Shown: positions 45,926 to 54,477, counted from the stretch's first letter. The stretch: DNA of 64,000 nucleotides from Cyanobacteria bacterium FACHB-DQ100 (GCA_014695195.1 JACJNW010000041.1:145873-209872); one strand, 5' to 3'. The notes: generated by a model not told the origin, from the sequence alone. Numbers and translations are program-made.

Positions 45926-47306
45926 TCAAGCCTTTGTTCTTCAATTTCTGCGATCGAACCTTGCCGCATATTCGGCTGCAATGTTTTCAGACTTTAAGCC
46001 CGGAAGACATCACAAACTGATTGCTGAAAAGCTCGAAGCGGTGAACCGAGGCGAAATCAAACGCCTTTGTGTGACGATGGCTCCGCGTCATGGAAAATCG
46101 AAACTCGCGTCTGAACTGTTCCCAAGCTTTTACTTAGGACATCATCCAACGCACCGGATTTTGTCATTATCCTATGGTCAAGATTTGGCGGATGTGTTCG
46201 GGCGATCGGTCCGAAACTACATCAAATCTCCGACATTTGGGGCACTGTTCCCAGATTGCAAGCTGTCCCCAGATTCAAATTCGATCAAGCGGTTCAACGT
46301 GGTACCAGGCGGCGGCTATGCAGCGATCGGGGTCGGAGGTGCGACCACCGGACGGGGCGCAAATCTGCTGATTCTGGATGACCTAGTTAAAGATAGGCAG
46401 CAAGCCGATTCACCCGCATATCGAGAAACGCTGATCGATTGGTACAAATCAGTAGCTCGAACCCGATTACAACCGGACGGCGCGATCGTATTGGTTCAGA
46501 CCCGCTGGGGCACTACCGATTTTGTTCAGTGGTTGCTTGATGAAACCGAGCATGAAGGATGGGAGACGATTAGCTTACCTGCGATCGCGCTCGAAAATGA
46601 CGCGCTAGGACGGAAACCCGGTGAGCCACTCTGGGGAGAAGCTTATGATGCAGATGCGCTCTCAGAAATTCGTGCAACGCTTGGATCTCGCGATTGGTGG
46701 GCACTGTACCAACAGCAACCGATCAGCGATGCGGATGTTATTTTTGAGAGTCGCTATTTGAAGTTCTATCGAGAATTGCCCCCAAACTTAGAGCTATACC
46801 AATCTTGGGATTTAACCTTTGGCGGAATGGGTGAGGGGTCTAGCTGGACGGTCGGGCAAGTCTGGGGAATTCGCGGCAAAGATAAATATTTAGTCGCAAT
46901 GGACAGAGAGCAGCGCGGATTCAGTTCAACGTTGCAAGCAATTGAATCAATGTGCGATCGCTATCCTGCGACCCGAAAGATTTACATCGAAAACAAAGCA
47001 ATGGGAAGTGCCGTGATCGAGACGTTGCAGAAGAAACATCCCACCAGAATCACACCTGTGACCCCGATCGCGTCGAAAGAGCAGCGAGCTTATGAAGTCT
47101 TGCCGCATTTCGAGCGCGGTGAAGTTCATCTGCCTGATCCATCGCTTTACGGATGGGTGAAACCATTACTGAACGAAATCGAACTCTTTCCCAAAGGTGC
47201 GAATGACGACTGCGTTGATAGCATGACCCAATTTCTAAGCCAGAAGCTGAAGAAAGCATCATCTGCGATCGCCGTCGGAAAACTTCAACAGTTCTCAATT
47301 CGGTGA
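45909..47306 (+). CDS. Phage terminase large subunit
   Basis: 465 aa. The ATPase domain has Walker A APRHGKSK (58-65), the YFN-type QTRWGTTDF coupling block and Walker B LLILDD (153-158). The nuclease domain keeps its acids: D301 in QSWDLTF, E361 in IENKAMG and D433/D434 in NDDCVDSM. It therefore looks active for translocation and cleavage of concatemeric DNA. Start ATG 45909 has a GGGAGAGAAAGCAG site. No portal or head gene follows. Confidence 0.92.
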   Translation: MSQAVDQAFVLQFLRSNLAAYSAAMFSDFKPGRHHKLIAEKLEAVNRGEIKRLCVTMAPRHGKSKLASELFPSFYLGHHPTHRILSLSYGQDLADVFGRSVRNYIKSPTFGALFPDCKLSPDSNSIKRFNVVPGGGYAAIGVGGATTGRGANLLILDDLVKDRQQADSPAYRETLIDWYKSVARTRLQPDGAIVLVQTRWGTTDFVQWLLDETEHEGWETISLPAIALENDALGRKPGEPLWGEAYDADALSEIRATLGSRDWWALYQQQPISDADVIFESRYLKFYRELPPNLELYQSWDLTFGGMGEGSSWTVGQVWGIRGKDKYLVAMDREQRGFSSTLQAIESMCDRYPATRKIYIENKAMGSAVIETLQKKHPTRITPVTPIASKEQRAYEVLPHFERGEVHLPDPSLYGWVKPLLNEIELFPKGANDDCVDSMTQFLSQKLKKASSAIAVGKLQQFSIR

Positions 47307-47351
47307 AACGCTTGCCATCTGGATATTTGCGAGTCCGCTATGAAGCGTTTT

Positions 47352-47858
47352 TTATCGCGACATAAGAGAAGGACAATAGGAGCGAATCGCGACGTTAACG
47401 AACTGATTTGCACCATACCGAGCAGTCATTGGATGCAGATTTGACAGATTTGAACTGTTGTCCCTAGATGCCTGAGAAAATCCCCGAATAGCATCGGAGA
47501 TTATCAATGACTTCGGGACATCTGCGGCTCTTTGATCGCATACTTTCGTAGCGAGGTTGTAAGTAGCATCAGGCTGCTTAGCAACCATTAGCCCAATAAG
47601 AGCTGTTGCCTCAAGTGCGCGTTGCTTATCCTCTTTAGACTCCTGCACTTCCCTTTGAGACCGATGTTGTCCTAAACGTTGTTCTAAACGTTGTTCTAAA
47701 GATTGCGAGAATTCTTGCGTCTTTCTAATACTTTCTTCTGAAAATTCTTCTGCAAAAGCTGCGTCTTTTTCAGGTGTTCGCCAATGGTCAGGGGCGGCTT
47801 GTGCTATTCCTGAGAACAGTCCAGACAATATAAAGACCAGCGCTAGATTCTTAAGCAT
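47352..47858 (-). CDS. Secreted hypothetical protein
   Basis: 168 aa from ATG 47858, with a GGAG site; the open frame upstream is spurious. Signal peptide MLKNLALVFILSGLFSGIAQAAP. The mature part begins with a charged helix (SLEQRLEQRLGQHRSQ) and has two cysteines near the ends (KVCDQRA, RSYCPSLMSR). Not recognised. Convergent with the terminase gene. Confidence 0.55.
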   Translation of the reverse strand: MLKNLALVFILSGLFSGIAQAAPDHWRTPEKDAAFAEEFSEESIRKTQEFSQSLEQRLEQRLGQHRSQREVQESKEDKQRALEATALIGLMVAKQPDATYNLATKVCDQRAADVPKSLIISDAIRGFSQASRDNSSNLSNLHPMTARYGANQFVNVAIRSYCPSLMSR

Positions 47859-47978
47859 TTCGCATTTTCTCCTTGGGCTTTCGTGTATCAATCTACACTG
47901 GGCTTGGATTTTTTTTCTCGTCCTCATTAAAGCTTTTTGATTATTAGGCTTATCAACAGTAGAGCGATCGCTCCCATA

Positions 47979-48015
47979 AAAAAAAATCCCGCTGATCATA
48001 ACGATCGCGGGATTT
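47979..48015 (-). terminator. Terminator of minus-strand gene at 48022
   Basis: AAATCCCGC (47984-47992) / GCGGGATTT (48007-48015) with a T run on the minus strand (nine A residues on the plus strand around 47978-47986). Ends the long minus-strand operon 7 bp past the last stop. Confidence 0.88.
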
Positions 48016-48021
48016 CTGCTC

Positions 48022-48519
48022 TTATTGACGCGGAAAAATTTGCTCCCATCCATTCTCGAAAATGATTTCATCGACTCGTTCTTTACCAGCCGCGATCGCG
48101 GCTTCTGGAGTCCGAAACTGCATCAAGCTTTTCGTTTTGTAGGCGTGTTCAGGCTCGATGAGAGTAAAACCAAATTCGCCATAAAGATCTGATTTTTCTT
48201 GCCTTGGAATCACTAAATGATTGCGATATGAAGTGGATTGATCCATGAGATGACGTACCCGCGGCGTGGGTAGTGGCACATTTTCTGGAACAAGTCCTGT
48301 TATCTCAGACTCTGCAACAATGTCGTCTGAAAATTCATGGGGTGCAGGCTCAAATCGAAGTTCATAGCCCCAGCCCGCTTTACCGCTGCCGTTTTCCGTC
48401 GATTCTTCACTGAAAATTACAGCAATCACTCGACCTCTCAAAACCTCAAGTAACTCATTATTGTCACGATCTCGGCACTCCACGACAACTCGATCACCAA
48501 TGGAATATCTAGGAAACAC
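48022..48519 (-). CDS. Hypothetical protein, last gene of minus operon
   Basis: 165 aa. An N-terminal barrel-like stretch (YSIGDRVVVECRDRDNNELLEV, GRVIAVIFSEE) resembles small SH3-type folds, with no recognised family. C-terminal EAAIAAGKERVDEIIFENGWEQIFP. No membrane segment. Followed by a strong terminator. Confidence 0.55.
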   Translation of the reverse strand: MFPRYSIGDRVVVECRDRDNNELLEVLRGRVIAVIFSEESTENGSGKAGWGYELRFEPAPHEFSDDIVAESEITGLVPENVPLPTPRVRHLMDQSTSYRNHLVIPRQEKSDLYGEFGFTLIEPEHAYKTKSLMQFRTPEAAIAAGKERVDEIIFENGWEQIFPRQ

Positions 48520-48640
48520 GGTTCAATCCTCCAATTTTCAGAATTCGTTTCAAAATGTGGCGCTTAGTTCCGTCTGATACTTGAAATTCGTTCACGCGGC
48601 TCTTGATTTGAATTGATTTAGTCTCTTTTGATGGGTCATC
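48509..48640 (-). CDS. Possible small basic protein
   Basis: 43 aa from ATG 48640 (MDDPSKETKSIQIKSRVNEF). Overlaps the end of the gene above and the start of the one below by 11 bp. Basic, could bind nucleic acid. No clear ribosome site; kept as a weak call. Confidence 0.3.
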   Translation of the reverse strand, partial: DDPSKETKSIQIKSRVNEFQVSDGTKRHILKRILKIGGLNRVS

Positions 48641-48897
48641 CATAAGCCGATATCGCTTTGATTTTTCCAACATTCGAGCAGGGCAGCGCGTCTCTTTCCG
48701 CTCAGTCCAGCGATCGGGCATTCCTTCCAACTAGAAGACTTGGGAACCCATCGAAACAGACGATCGCTTTTCTCGTTGATCGGCGGAATCCAAAAGTAAA
48801 CTTGTTCAGTTCCAAGCTTTTTCGATGTGGCAGTAAACCTCAAGCCGATCGGATCAAAATGCTTGAATTCGGGCAGACGAAATGATGCTAATTCCAT
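48592..48897 (-). CDS. Hypothetical protein
   Basis: 101 aa, starting MELASFRLPEFKHFDPIGLRF. KLGTEQVYFWIPPINEKSDRLFRW gives a beta-rich core; C-terminus is basic (KRRAALLECWKNQ). Not recognised. It follows the TGACACG array, so its promoter or leader may lie there. Confidence 0.5.
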   Translation of the reverse strand: MELASFRLPEFKHFDPIGLRFTATSKKLGTEQVYFWIPPINEKSDRLFRWVPKSSSWKECPIAGLSGKRRAALLECWKNQSDIGLWMTHQKRLNQFKSRAA

Positions 48898-48966
48898 GCG
48901 TTACCTCTGGAGATTGTTAATAGTTTAATAGTGCGATCGTAGAAGGGTGTAATTCTTCCTTGGTCT

Positions 48967-49061
48967 TGACACGGGTGACACGAGTAGCCCTGACACGACC
49001 CTTGACACGGGCTGAAACGCCCCGTGTCATCGTTCTTATGTCACCCGTGTCAGGCGTGTCA
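48967..49061. repeat. Dyad array of TGACACG heptamers
   Basis: Four direct TGACACG units (48967, 48976, 48991, 49003) are mirrored by CGTGTCA at 49023, 49046 and 49055, with a degenerate fourth at about 49038. The inner pair extends to a 9-bp stem, TGACACGGG/CCCGTGTCA, over a 9-nt loop. Spacings are near-symmetrical (9, 15, 12 against 15, 8, 9). It overlaps the last codons of the ATPase gene. Suits a centromere, replication iterons or a transfer site better than a plain terminator. Confidence 0.85.
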
Positions 49062-50504
49062 CTCAGAATCGAGAATTTCAATTTGTGTTAGCAGATATCG
49101 AAATTGAGGGCGGCTAAAACCTTTCCTTGCTGCGTTATAGTTCGCGTACTGTTGCGAGAAAGATAACCCCGAATTCTTATCAATCCATTCTCCTAATTCA
49201 GCGATCGCTAAAACCAATTCGGTGCGAGAGAGACTTGGCTTTTGAATATTGCTCTTGTCTTCCTTATTCGCTTGATTGCTCTGGGTAACTTCAGGGGCAA
49301 TTGCTGGGGTTACAATCGGGGCTTGACTTGTTGGATTAGCTGCCGTCAGTCCCTCCCCTCGATCACTGCCTGGATTGTCCAATCTCGGCATCGGTCGCCA
49401 TTCGCCAATCGCTGTATGAAAGTAAGCAATTCCTTTAAGAATTGAATGATTCTTGAGATGTTGCGTTGCAGTTGAACGGCTGACAGCGCTTTGAAAGACT
49501 GCCTGATTCGTGAGTGCCTTTGGAAATACTTTGACGCTTGCCCCGACCGATTCAATGAAGGCGAACTGGGTAGAGTTAGCGATCGCAAGGAAGTAGATGT
49601 TCCCACGATCGCCACTGCCTAGCCCTAGTTCTTCCAGGGACAGCGCTTGAACAGTCCCATAGAGAAAATGACGGTTCGCATTCCCTTGGATGGCGAAATA
49701 TGAGATGTAGTGGGCAATATTTTGCCATTCTGCCTTCATGCCTGCGTTGATGTATGCAGCCCTCACGCCGTTGATCTCAGAGAATGCAATGAATGACATC
49801 GGCTGTTGAACTGCAAGCTTGAGCGCGGCTAATAGCCCGGAATGATAACTTTCTGGATGATCCAGCATTGAGAAATGGAGCGTCTTGTCGTAAATCTCGC
49901 GGCTCCATAACGCCCGTTCATTCGGATGATTCTTGCCGTCGATACCCAGGAAATAAGCATTGTGAGCGCTACGATTGCGCTTCATGAGGTTATAGAGCGT
50001 GATGTCTTTTCCTGCCTCTGATTGCCCGAAAATCAAAGTGTTATAGGGCTTCTGAATTGCCAGAGACATCAGATCTTCAGGTAATCCAGCTTGATCTACT
50101 GTTTGGTAAGAGCGATTGAGCAATGCAACCGAATCGGCTTGTACCTGAACATCGATCGCGCTTTGCTCTCCCAGTTGTGTTGTGATTCTCACTGGTTCAC
50201 GTTCAGGCAAGTGCGCTTGATAGTTTGGAGTTTCAACGCCGTTCACATCGTCGTAAAGGTTTGATATGACTTCGCGGGCTTCTCTGCCGCTTAAGTTGAA
50301 AGATTCAAACACCTTTATTGCTGCGTAACCTGCAAGCGCGATCGCAATCACCGGACTTACCGGAGCGGCAGTGATAGCAGCGATGCCCAAAAATGCAGCC
50401 TTCATCGTGGGAATGAAGCCTTGATCCGGTTCGGACTCTACAATCTGAGTGTTGCCGATCGTCCAGATGATGTGGGCTTCTGAATGTTTCGAGAGTTGGG
50501 ACAT
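49059..50504 (-). CDS. Membrane-anchored P-loop ATPase
   Basis: 481 aa from ATG 50504 (GGAG site). A hydrophobic N-terminal segment (about residues 34-66, AAFLGIAAITAAPVSPVIAIAL) precedes Walker A GQSEAGKD (160-167). Later LGIDGKNHP, a likely Walker-B-like FIAFSEINGVR and GTVQALSLEELGLGSGD follow. The C-terminal 100 residues are disordered then helical (RTELVLAIAELGEW). Resembles HerA/FtsK/T4CP-type DNA pumps only in broad layout. Unusual Walker B; substrate unknown. Confidence 0.6.
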   Translation of the reverse strand: MSQLSKHSEAHIIWTIGNTQIVESEPDQGFIPTMKAAFLGIAAITAAPVSPVIAIALAGYAAIKVFESFNLSGREAREVISNLYDDVNGVETPNYQAHLPEREPVRITTQLGEQSAIDVQVQADSVALLNRSYQTVDQAGLPEDLMSLAIQKPYNTLIFGQSEAGKDITLYNLMKRNRSAHNAYFLGIDGKNHPNERALWSREIYDKTLHFSMLDHPESYHSGLLAALKLAVQQPMSFIAFSEINGVRAAYINAGMKAEWQNIAHYISYFAIQGNANRHFLYGTVQALSLEELGLGSGDRGNIYFLAIANSTQFAFIESVGASVKVFPKALTNQAVFQSAVSRSTATQHLKNHSILKGIAYFHTAIGEWRPMPRLDNPGSDRGEGLTAANPTSQAPIVTPAIAPEVTQSNQANKEDKSNIQKPSLSRTELVLAIAELGEWIDKNSGLSFSQQYANYNAARKGFSRPQFRYLLTQIEILDSE

Positions 50505-50574
50505 GATAGGGACTCCGTAAGCGGACAAAGGAACTAGAGCCGATCTGGGGTGCATTAGATCGGCTTTGATAGGT

Positions 50575-51267
50575 TTAGCCACGCATCGCGCGGAAAATGC
50601 GCCACACGGCAAGAACGAACCGGATTAGAATCTCGACGGCAAAGATCGAAGCCAGCATTAAGCCGAATTGCACATAGAGAATTTTGTCGATCGTCCAGAG
50701 TGGTGCATCCTTGATGAATGCAGTCCATCCGCCACGGTAGGGAGCGAAATAAGCAAGGTTGACCGCAAGCTCAAGTAAGTAAGCGATCGCGCTAAACTTG
50801 CCGACCTCGTTAAACACATCCAGCAACCATTCCGCAATTTTCTTCTGATACTTAGCAATCTGGGGATTGTCGCTATCCGGTTCTTTCTGCGCTTTGAGCC
50901 AAGCTACGATCGCCCCATAAATCGGCGGCACTGCCAACAGTGTTGGGGAAATCTGAACCACGTTGACGATCGCCCAGAGTCCAGCACCAAGGGCATTAAT
51001 CAGAATCCATCGCAAAAACGCAAACAACAGACCGAGAAAGGGGATTGCAACCAGGGCGTTGTATAACCTTGTCGCTGCAATTTCACTTCCGATTAGATGA
51101 CCTACTTCGATCCAAGGCGTTGCAGAGAAGAAAGCTAAAACCCCCGCGATCGCATAAAAGCTATATTCTGCAAATCGGAGCAATGCTCTGTTGCTATGGT
51201 GCGATCGTTTAGTTTGGCTTGATTGTTGCGTCGATTGTTGAGAGTGACCACTTGAGGCTGTCTTCAT
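50575..51267 (-). CDS. Polytopic membrane protein
   Basis: 230 aa, about five membrane segments after a Ser/Gln-rich cytoplasmic head (QQSTQQSSQTKRS). Not recognised. It sits between the P-loop ATPase and a coiled-coil membrane protein, overlapping the next gene by 4 bp at its start, so the three may build one membrane complex, perhaps for DNA or protein transport. Confidence 0.6.
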   Translation of the reverse strand: MKTASSGHSQQSTQQSSQTKRSHHSNRALLRFAEYSFYAIAGVLAFFSATPWIEVGHLIGSEIAATRLYNALVAIPFLGLLFAFLRWILINALGAGLWAIVNVVQISPTLLAVPPIYGAIVAWLKAQKEPDSDNPQIAKYQKKIAEWLLDVFNEVGKFSAIAYLLELAVNLAYFAPYRGGWTAFIKDAPLWTIDKILYVQFGLMLASIFAVEILIRFVLAVWRIFRAMRG

Positions 51268-51758
51268 TTCAAGTTGCTCCTGAATTCTTGAAGTTTGTTT
51301 GCTTCGACTCGATAGATTTTGCTGAGAAATCCGCCCTCAGTTGTGATCGCTGTGTCGCCAAATTGATTGCACACAGTAATGCCAGGGGGCATTGGCTGAA
51401 CCCCGTTGATCGGATTCCCTTGCTTGTCAAATCGCGGAGTTTTGGGATTTGCGGGGAATGTCTGAGCATCCCAAACTCTTGCTTTGTTCTGGAATCGAGC
51501 AGGTTTATTGTTCTGAGTCAGCACAACGGCAACACAGCCCGATTTAGCGCGATCAAGAGCAGTCTTAGAGTCGGATTGAGCCTTAGTAAGTCGAGACTCT
51601 TCAGACGTTTGCTCTGCTTGATTCTGGGCGGCTTCTGCTTGTCGAGCCTGGATGCTTGCTTGATATTGCAGGATTCGACCGGAATCGATGATGCAGCCGA
51701 ATACGATCGCAAGTCCTAAGAGCGATCGGGTAACGGTCTTTTTTGAAATGCTGTTCAT
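51264..51758 (-). CDS. Membrane-anchored coiled-coil protein
   Basis: 164 aa from ATG 51758. One membrane helix near the N-terminus (VTRSLLGLAIVFGCIID), then a coiled coil (ASIQARQAEAAQNQAEQTSE). The C-terminal part, likely outside, contains two Cys (SGCVAVV, TVCNQFG). ATGA overlap with the gene upstream and 4-bp overlap with the membrane protein downstream. Not recognised. Confidence 0.55.
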   Translation of the reverse strand: MNSISKKTVTRSLLGLAIVFGCIIDSGRILQYQASIQARQAEAAQNQAEQTSEESRLTKAQSDSKTALDRAKSGCVAVVLTQNNKPARFQNKARVWDAQTFPANPKTPRFDKQGNPINGVQPMPPGITVCNQFGDTAITTEGGFLSKIYRVEANKLQEFRSNLK

Positions 51759-52105
51759 TTCAGGTAGTAACCTTCCATCAATTGATGACAGATTGAGACG
51801 CATAGACCGAGTGTGCTGTCGTCTCCGATGTTGTAGTCTGCGAGAATTTCAAGGCAGCGTTCGACATCTGAAGAAAATGGTTCAACTCGAATTAGATCGC
51901 TTTGCAGGAAATCGCTCAATGTGATCGGGTCGTCACCTTCCTCCTGCGATCGCGTGTCGAATTCTTGCCAGTCTCCGAAAATGGCGAGCAGATTTAGTTT
52001 TTCGCAAGCGCTTAGCGTTGATAAACGCTCTCCAAATTCAGAGATCAACGCTTGAATTGCTGGACTATCAGCGTGATAGGTGATCAAACTTTGTTTTGTC
52101 GCCAT
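51755..52105 (-). CDS. Acidic hypothetical protein
   Basis: 116 aa from ATG 52105 (GAGGA site). Strongly acidic helical protein (FGERLSTLSACEKLNLLAIFGDW, LEILADYNIGDD). Not recognised. Its stop overlaps the next start (ATGA), tying it to the membrane genes. Confidence 0.5.
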   Translation of the reverse strand: MATKQSLITYHADSPAIQALISEFGERLSTLSACEKLNLLAIFGDWQEFDTRSQEEGDDPITLSDFLQSDLIRVEPFSSDVERCLEILADYNIGDDSTLGLCVSICHQLMEGYYLK

Positions 52106-52189
52106 AATAAAAAAATCCTCAATGCTTGACGTTGTTGGGGTGAGCCGATCGCGTTTTTTTGTCACGGCTGGCGCGATCGGTTTTGAATG

Positions 52190-52459
52190 TTACCAATCGT
52201 CGTAATCGTCAATCTGAGTAAAACTTAGTGTTTTCAGGGCTTCCAAGTCCTTCAACAGTCCTCGGAGTCGCACTGGGGGAGAAGTACGATCGCCGTTCAA
52301 GTAATCGATCTCGTCCATTACCTCGCGGGTGAGAGTATCGAAGAATCGCTCACCCGTTACCATCTGCCACCCGGTTAAGCTGAACGGCGGATTAGGAAAA
52401 GTGGCGCGATCGCACGTCAAATACCAATCGCAAAGCGCACGAACTTGCTCATCGTTCAT
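52190..52459 (-). CDS. Small acidic hypothetical protein
   Basis: 89 aa, starts MNDEQVRALCDWYL, ends DDYDDW. Not recognised. ATGA overlap with the upstream gene shows tight coupling. The short gap after it (52106-52189) holds a CGCGATCGG palindrome pair that could be an operon-internal hairpin. Confidence 0.5.
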   Translation of the reverse strand: MNDEQVRALCDWYLTCDRATFPNPPFSLTGWQMVTGERFFDTLTREVMDEIDYLNGDRTSPPVRLRGLLKDLEALKTLSFTQIDDYDDW

Positions 52460-52797
52460 AAATTTGGATCGTTCAGTCGTTTCGGAAGTTCACCGGATGC
52501 GCCAGCGATCATTTGCTGTATTCGATCGAGGTGTTCTAGTTCCGATTTGGGTAATGCTTCCAGCTTCTTTTCGAGTAGCGCTGCAAGTTTTCCGAGACAC
52601 GCGATCGTGTCAAGTCGAGAAACTTGCTTAATCCGCTTGCTGCGGTTCACGAACCCATCAGATGACTTGACCTCGATCGCACTGCCATCAACAAGCGATC
52701 GACCGATATCAGAAGCCAGAAAACAAAGATCGGTGAAGGATGCCTTGCTGCAATTTGCACCGTAAAACTGGCAGATTTGATTGAACAGCTGGGACAT
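52456..52797 (-). CDS. Hypothetical protein
   Basis: 113 aa, helical: FNQICQFYGANCSKASFTDLCFLA and RLDTIACLGKLAALLEKKLEAL. No membrane segment or known motif. Overlaps both neighbours (TAATG at its start, ATGA at its end), typical of a compact phage or plasmid operon. Confidence 0.5.
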   Translation of the reverse strand: MSQLFNQICQFYGANCSKASFTDLCFLASDIGRSLVDGSAIEVKSSDGFVNRSKRIKQVSRLDTIACLGKLAALLEKKLEALPKSELEHLDRIQQMIAGASGELPKRLNDPNL

Positions 52798-53054
52798 TAG
52801 AACCTCACCTCATATGAACTTGGGAAGTTTTCAGACAGTCCGCGATCGAGCAGCGGCAGGAAAGCTTCGGTGTACTCCAGCGCTAGATCGGCAATTTTGG
52901 CTTCTACCGGAATGAAGTCTTCATTCGCTTCGATCGCCGCTTGATCTTCCGCATTTAATTTCTCAATCAGCGCGGAATTACAAAGCAGCGATTTGAAAGC
53001 CTCGATCGCAACCTTGGCGTACATCTCCGGGGTAGCTTGAATGTTGTGATACAT
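52797..53054 (-). CDS. Hypothetical protein
   Basis: 85 aa, acidic and helical (EMYAKVAIEAFKSLLCNS, AIEANEDFIPVEAKIADLAL). Not recognised. Separated by 62 bp from the ParR-like gene upstream, with TAATG overlap to the next gene. Confidence 0.5.
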   Translation of the reverse strand: MYHNIQATPEMYAKVAIEAFKSLLCNSALIEKLNAEDQAAIEANEDFIPVEAKIADLALEYTEAFLPLLDRGLSENFPSSYEVRF

Positions 53055-53116
53055 CTCGAAAAATTCCTTTGCGATTAATACCCTGAGTATCTTGGGGGCA
53101 ATGCGATCGTGCTTTC

Positions 53117-53404
53117 TTAGAGTCCCGTCAATGGCGGCGGCTTATCCGGCTGGCTTTTAGGCTTTTCTGCAACGGGTAGCGACTCACTACGGCTTACTAC
53201 GGCATTCGGCGGCGTAACTACTTGTGGAGCCGTAGCAGGCTGTTCTATGCCTTTATCAATTGCAAAAAGCTGTCTTAGATGTGAGTGATAGCGACGTAAC
53301 AGCAACGTAATCACTAAACTGTTATCGATGCCGCAATCTACCGTCAAAGCTTGCAGAATTGCGGCGGCATCATCGGGGAGTGTTATCTGCTTTCGTTGTC
53401 CCAT
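53117..53404 (-). CDS. ParR-like ribbon-helix-helix protein
   Basis: 95 aa from ATG 53404, overlapping the ParM-like stop (TAATG). KQITLPDDAAAILQALTVDC then IDNSLVITLLLRRYHSHLRQL gives a ribbon-helix-helix fold; the C-terminal 45 residues are Pro/Lys-rich and disordered. A small RHH protein just behind an actin-like gene is the arrangement of type II plasmid partition, where ParR binds parC and caps the filament. Adaptor role inferred from position. Confidence 0.65.
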   Translation of the reverse strand: MGQRKQITLPDDAAAILQALTVDCGIDNSLVITLLLRRYHSHLRQLFAIDKGIEQPATAPQVVTPPNAVVSRSESLPVAEKPKSQPDKPPPLTGL

Positions 53405-54393
53405 TAGCAACTCATCCCCAGAATTGTGATGTCTTGCGGATTTGGCGCAATCTTGAACCGTCCCCCGGTTGATTGCTCGATCGCGCCTGCTAATGGAGCG
53501 CTCCCCCCAACTAACAAAACCTCACCCAAATCACTGAGATAAGACTGCCACTGACCACGCGCTGCTGAGCGGATATCGTCCAACCATTCAGAAACGCAAC
53601 TCTCAAAGCAGGCTGCAAAGCTCACGCCGTTGTGTCCGGTTGTGTAGGTCTGATTCTCGATACCATCCAGAATTGAGCCGATATCAACGCTTTGCCCCGT
53701 AGCTTTTAACAATCGAGCTTGGATTGCATGACCTAACTGGTTCGACCCAGGCAATGTGACTGATGCCTCTCGGATCGGCACTCCTTCAGGCGCAAACAAT
53801 CGCCCGGAACTTGTACCGCCACCAAAATCAATCACGCCGTTGATAGCTCCAGTCCACTGATATAAGCCGTGTTTGATGCCATATCGGTAAGCGGCGGCGG
53901 CTTCCTCGATCGCTGTTGCCTTAGCGATCGTCACAATTAAATCCTTACCGTTGCGCTTATAGTCGAAGGTTCCCTCTAGAGATTTCACCGCTCGGAGTGC
54001 TTCATCATTCCGCACGTCTGGGACTGCAATCATGAGGTTTTCGACTCTCAGGATGTTAGAGCCTGGATTCGGTTCTAGTGCTGCAAACACCAAATCAGCC
54101 ATCATTTGAAGCTTGCCTTTGTCGAATGCGGCTTTTCCCTTGAGCGTCTTAGCCAAGGAGCCGATCGCATAGATTCGCTTGTCGCGTTCAATCACAACCG
54201 TTGTTTCGTTGCATTGGGGATAGTCTTCAAAGTCGAGATCAAAATCTCGGACCACTGAGGCAAGGCGAATGATTTGCCCTTGGGGATTCAGAAATTCAGT
54301 GAATCTGTTGCCGGGATTGACATAGACTTTTTCCCGGATTGCTTGATAGTTCCGATTGAGCTTTTGCAGCTCTGACATTGTTGAATAGTTCAT
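53404..54393 (-). CDS. ParM/StbA-like actin-type ATPase
   Basis: 329 aa. ASKHA fold motifs: phosphate-1 region YVNPGNRFT (residues 24-32), where Asn replaces the usual Asp; phosphate-2 GVIDFGGGTSS (186-196); adenosine motif EVLLVGGSAP (291-300). Cyanobacterial plasmids carry close relatives annotated ParM/StbA. It would polymerise to push sister copies apart. Followed by the ParR-like gene. A terminator separates it from the upstream gene, so it may have its own promoter. Confidence 0.82.
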   Translation of the reverse strand: MNYSTMSELQKLNRNYQAIREKVYVNPGNRFTEFLNPQGQIIRLASVVRDFDLDFEDYPQCNETTVVIERDKRIYAIGSLAKTLKGKAAFDKGKLQMMADLVFAALEPNPGSNILRVENLMIAVPDVRNDEALRAVKSLEGTFDYKRNGKDLIVTIAKATAIEEAAAAYRYGIKHGLYQWTGAINGVIDFGGGTSSGRLFAPEGVPIREASVTLPGSNQLGHAIQARLLKATGQSVDIGSILDGIENQTYTTGHNGVSFAACFESCVSEWLDDIRSAARGQWQSYLSDLGEVLLVGGSAPLAGAIEQSTGGRFKIAPNPQDITILGMSC

Positions 54394-54424
54394 TGATGCT
54401 CCTAGTTTGAAAATGGACGCAGGA

Positions 54425-54450
54425 AAGCCCTCAGCTTTAACTAAGGGCTT
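54425..54450 (-). terminator. Hairpin upstream of parM-like gene
   Basis: AAGCCCT (54425-54431) / AGGGCTT (54444-54450), 12-nt loop; on the minus strand it ends in TTTCC. It probably terminates the gene at 54478. Confidence 0.6.
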
Positions 54451-54477
54451 GGGTGATCTGGGTACGATTGCGAATCG

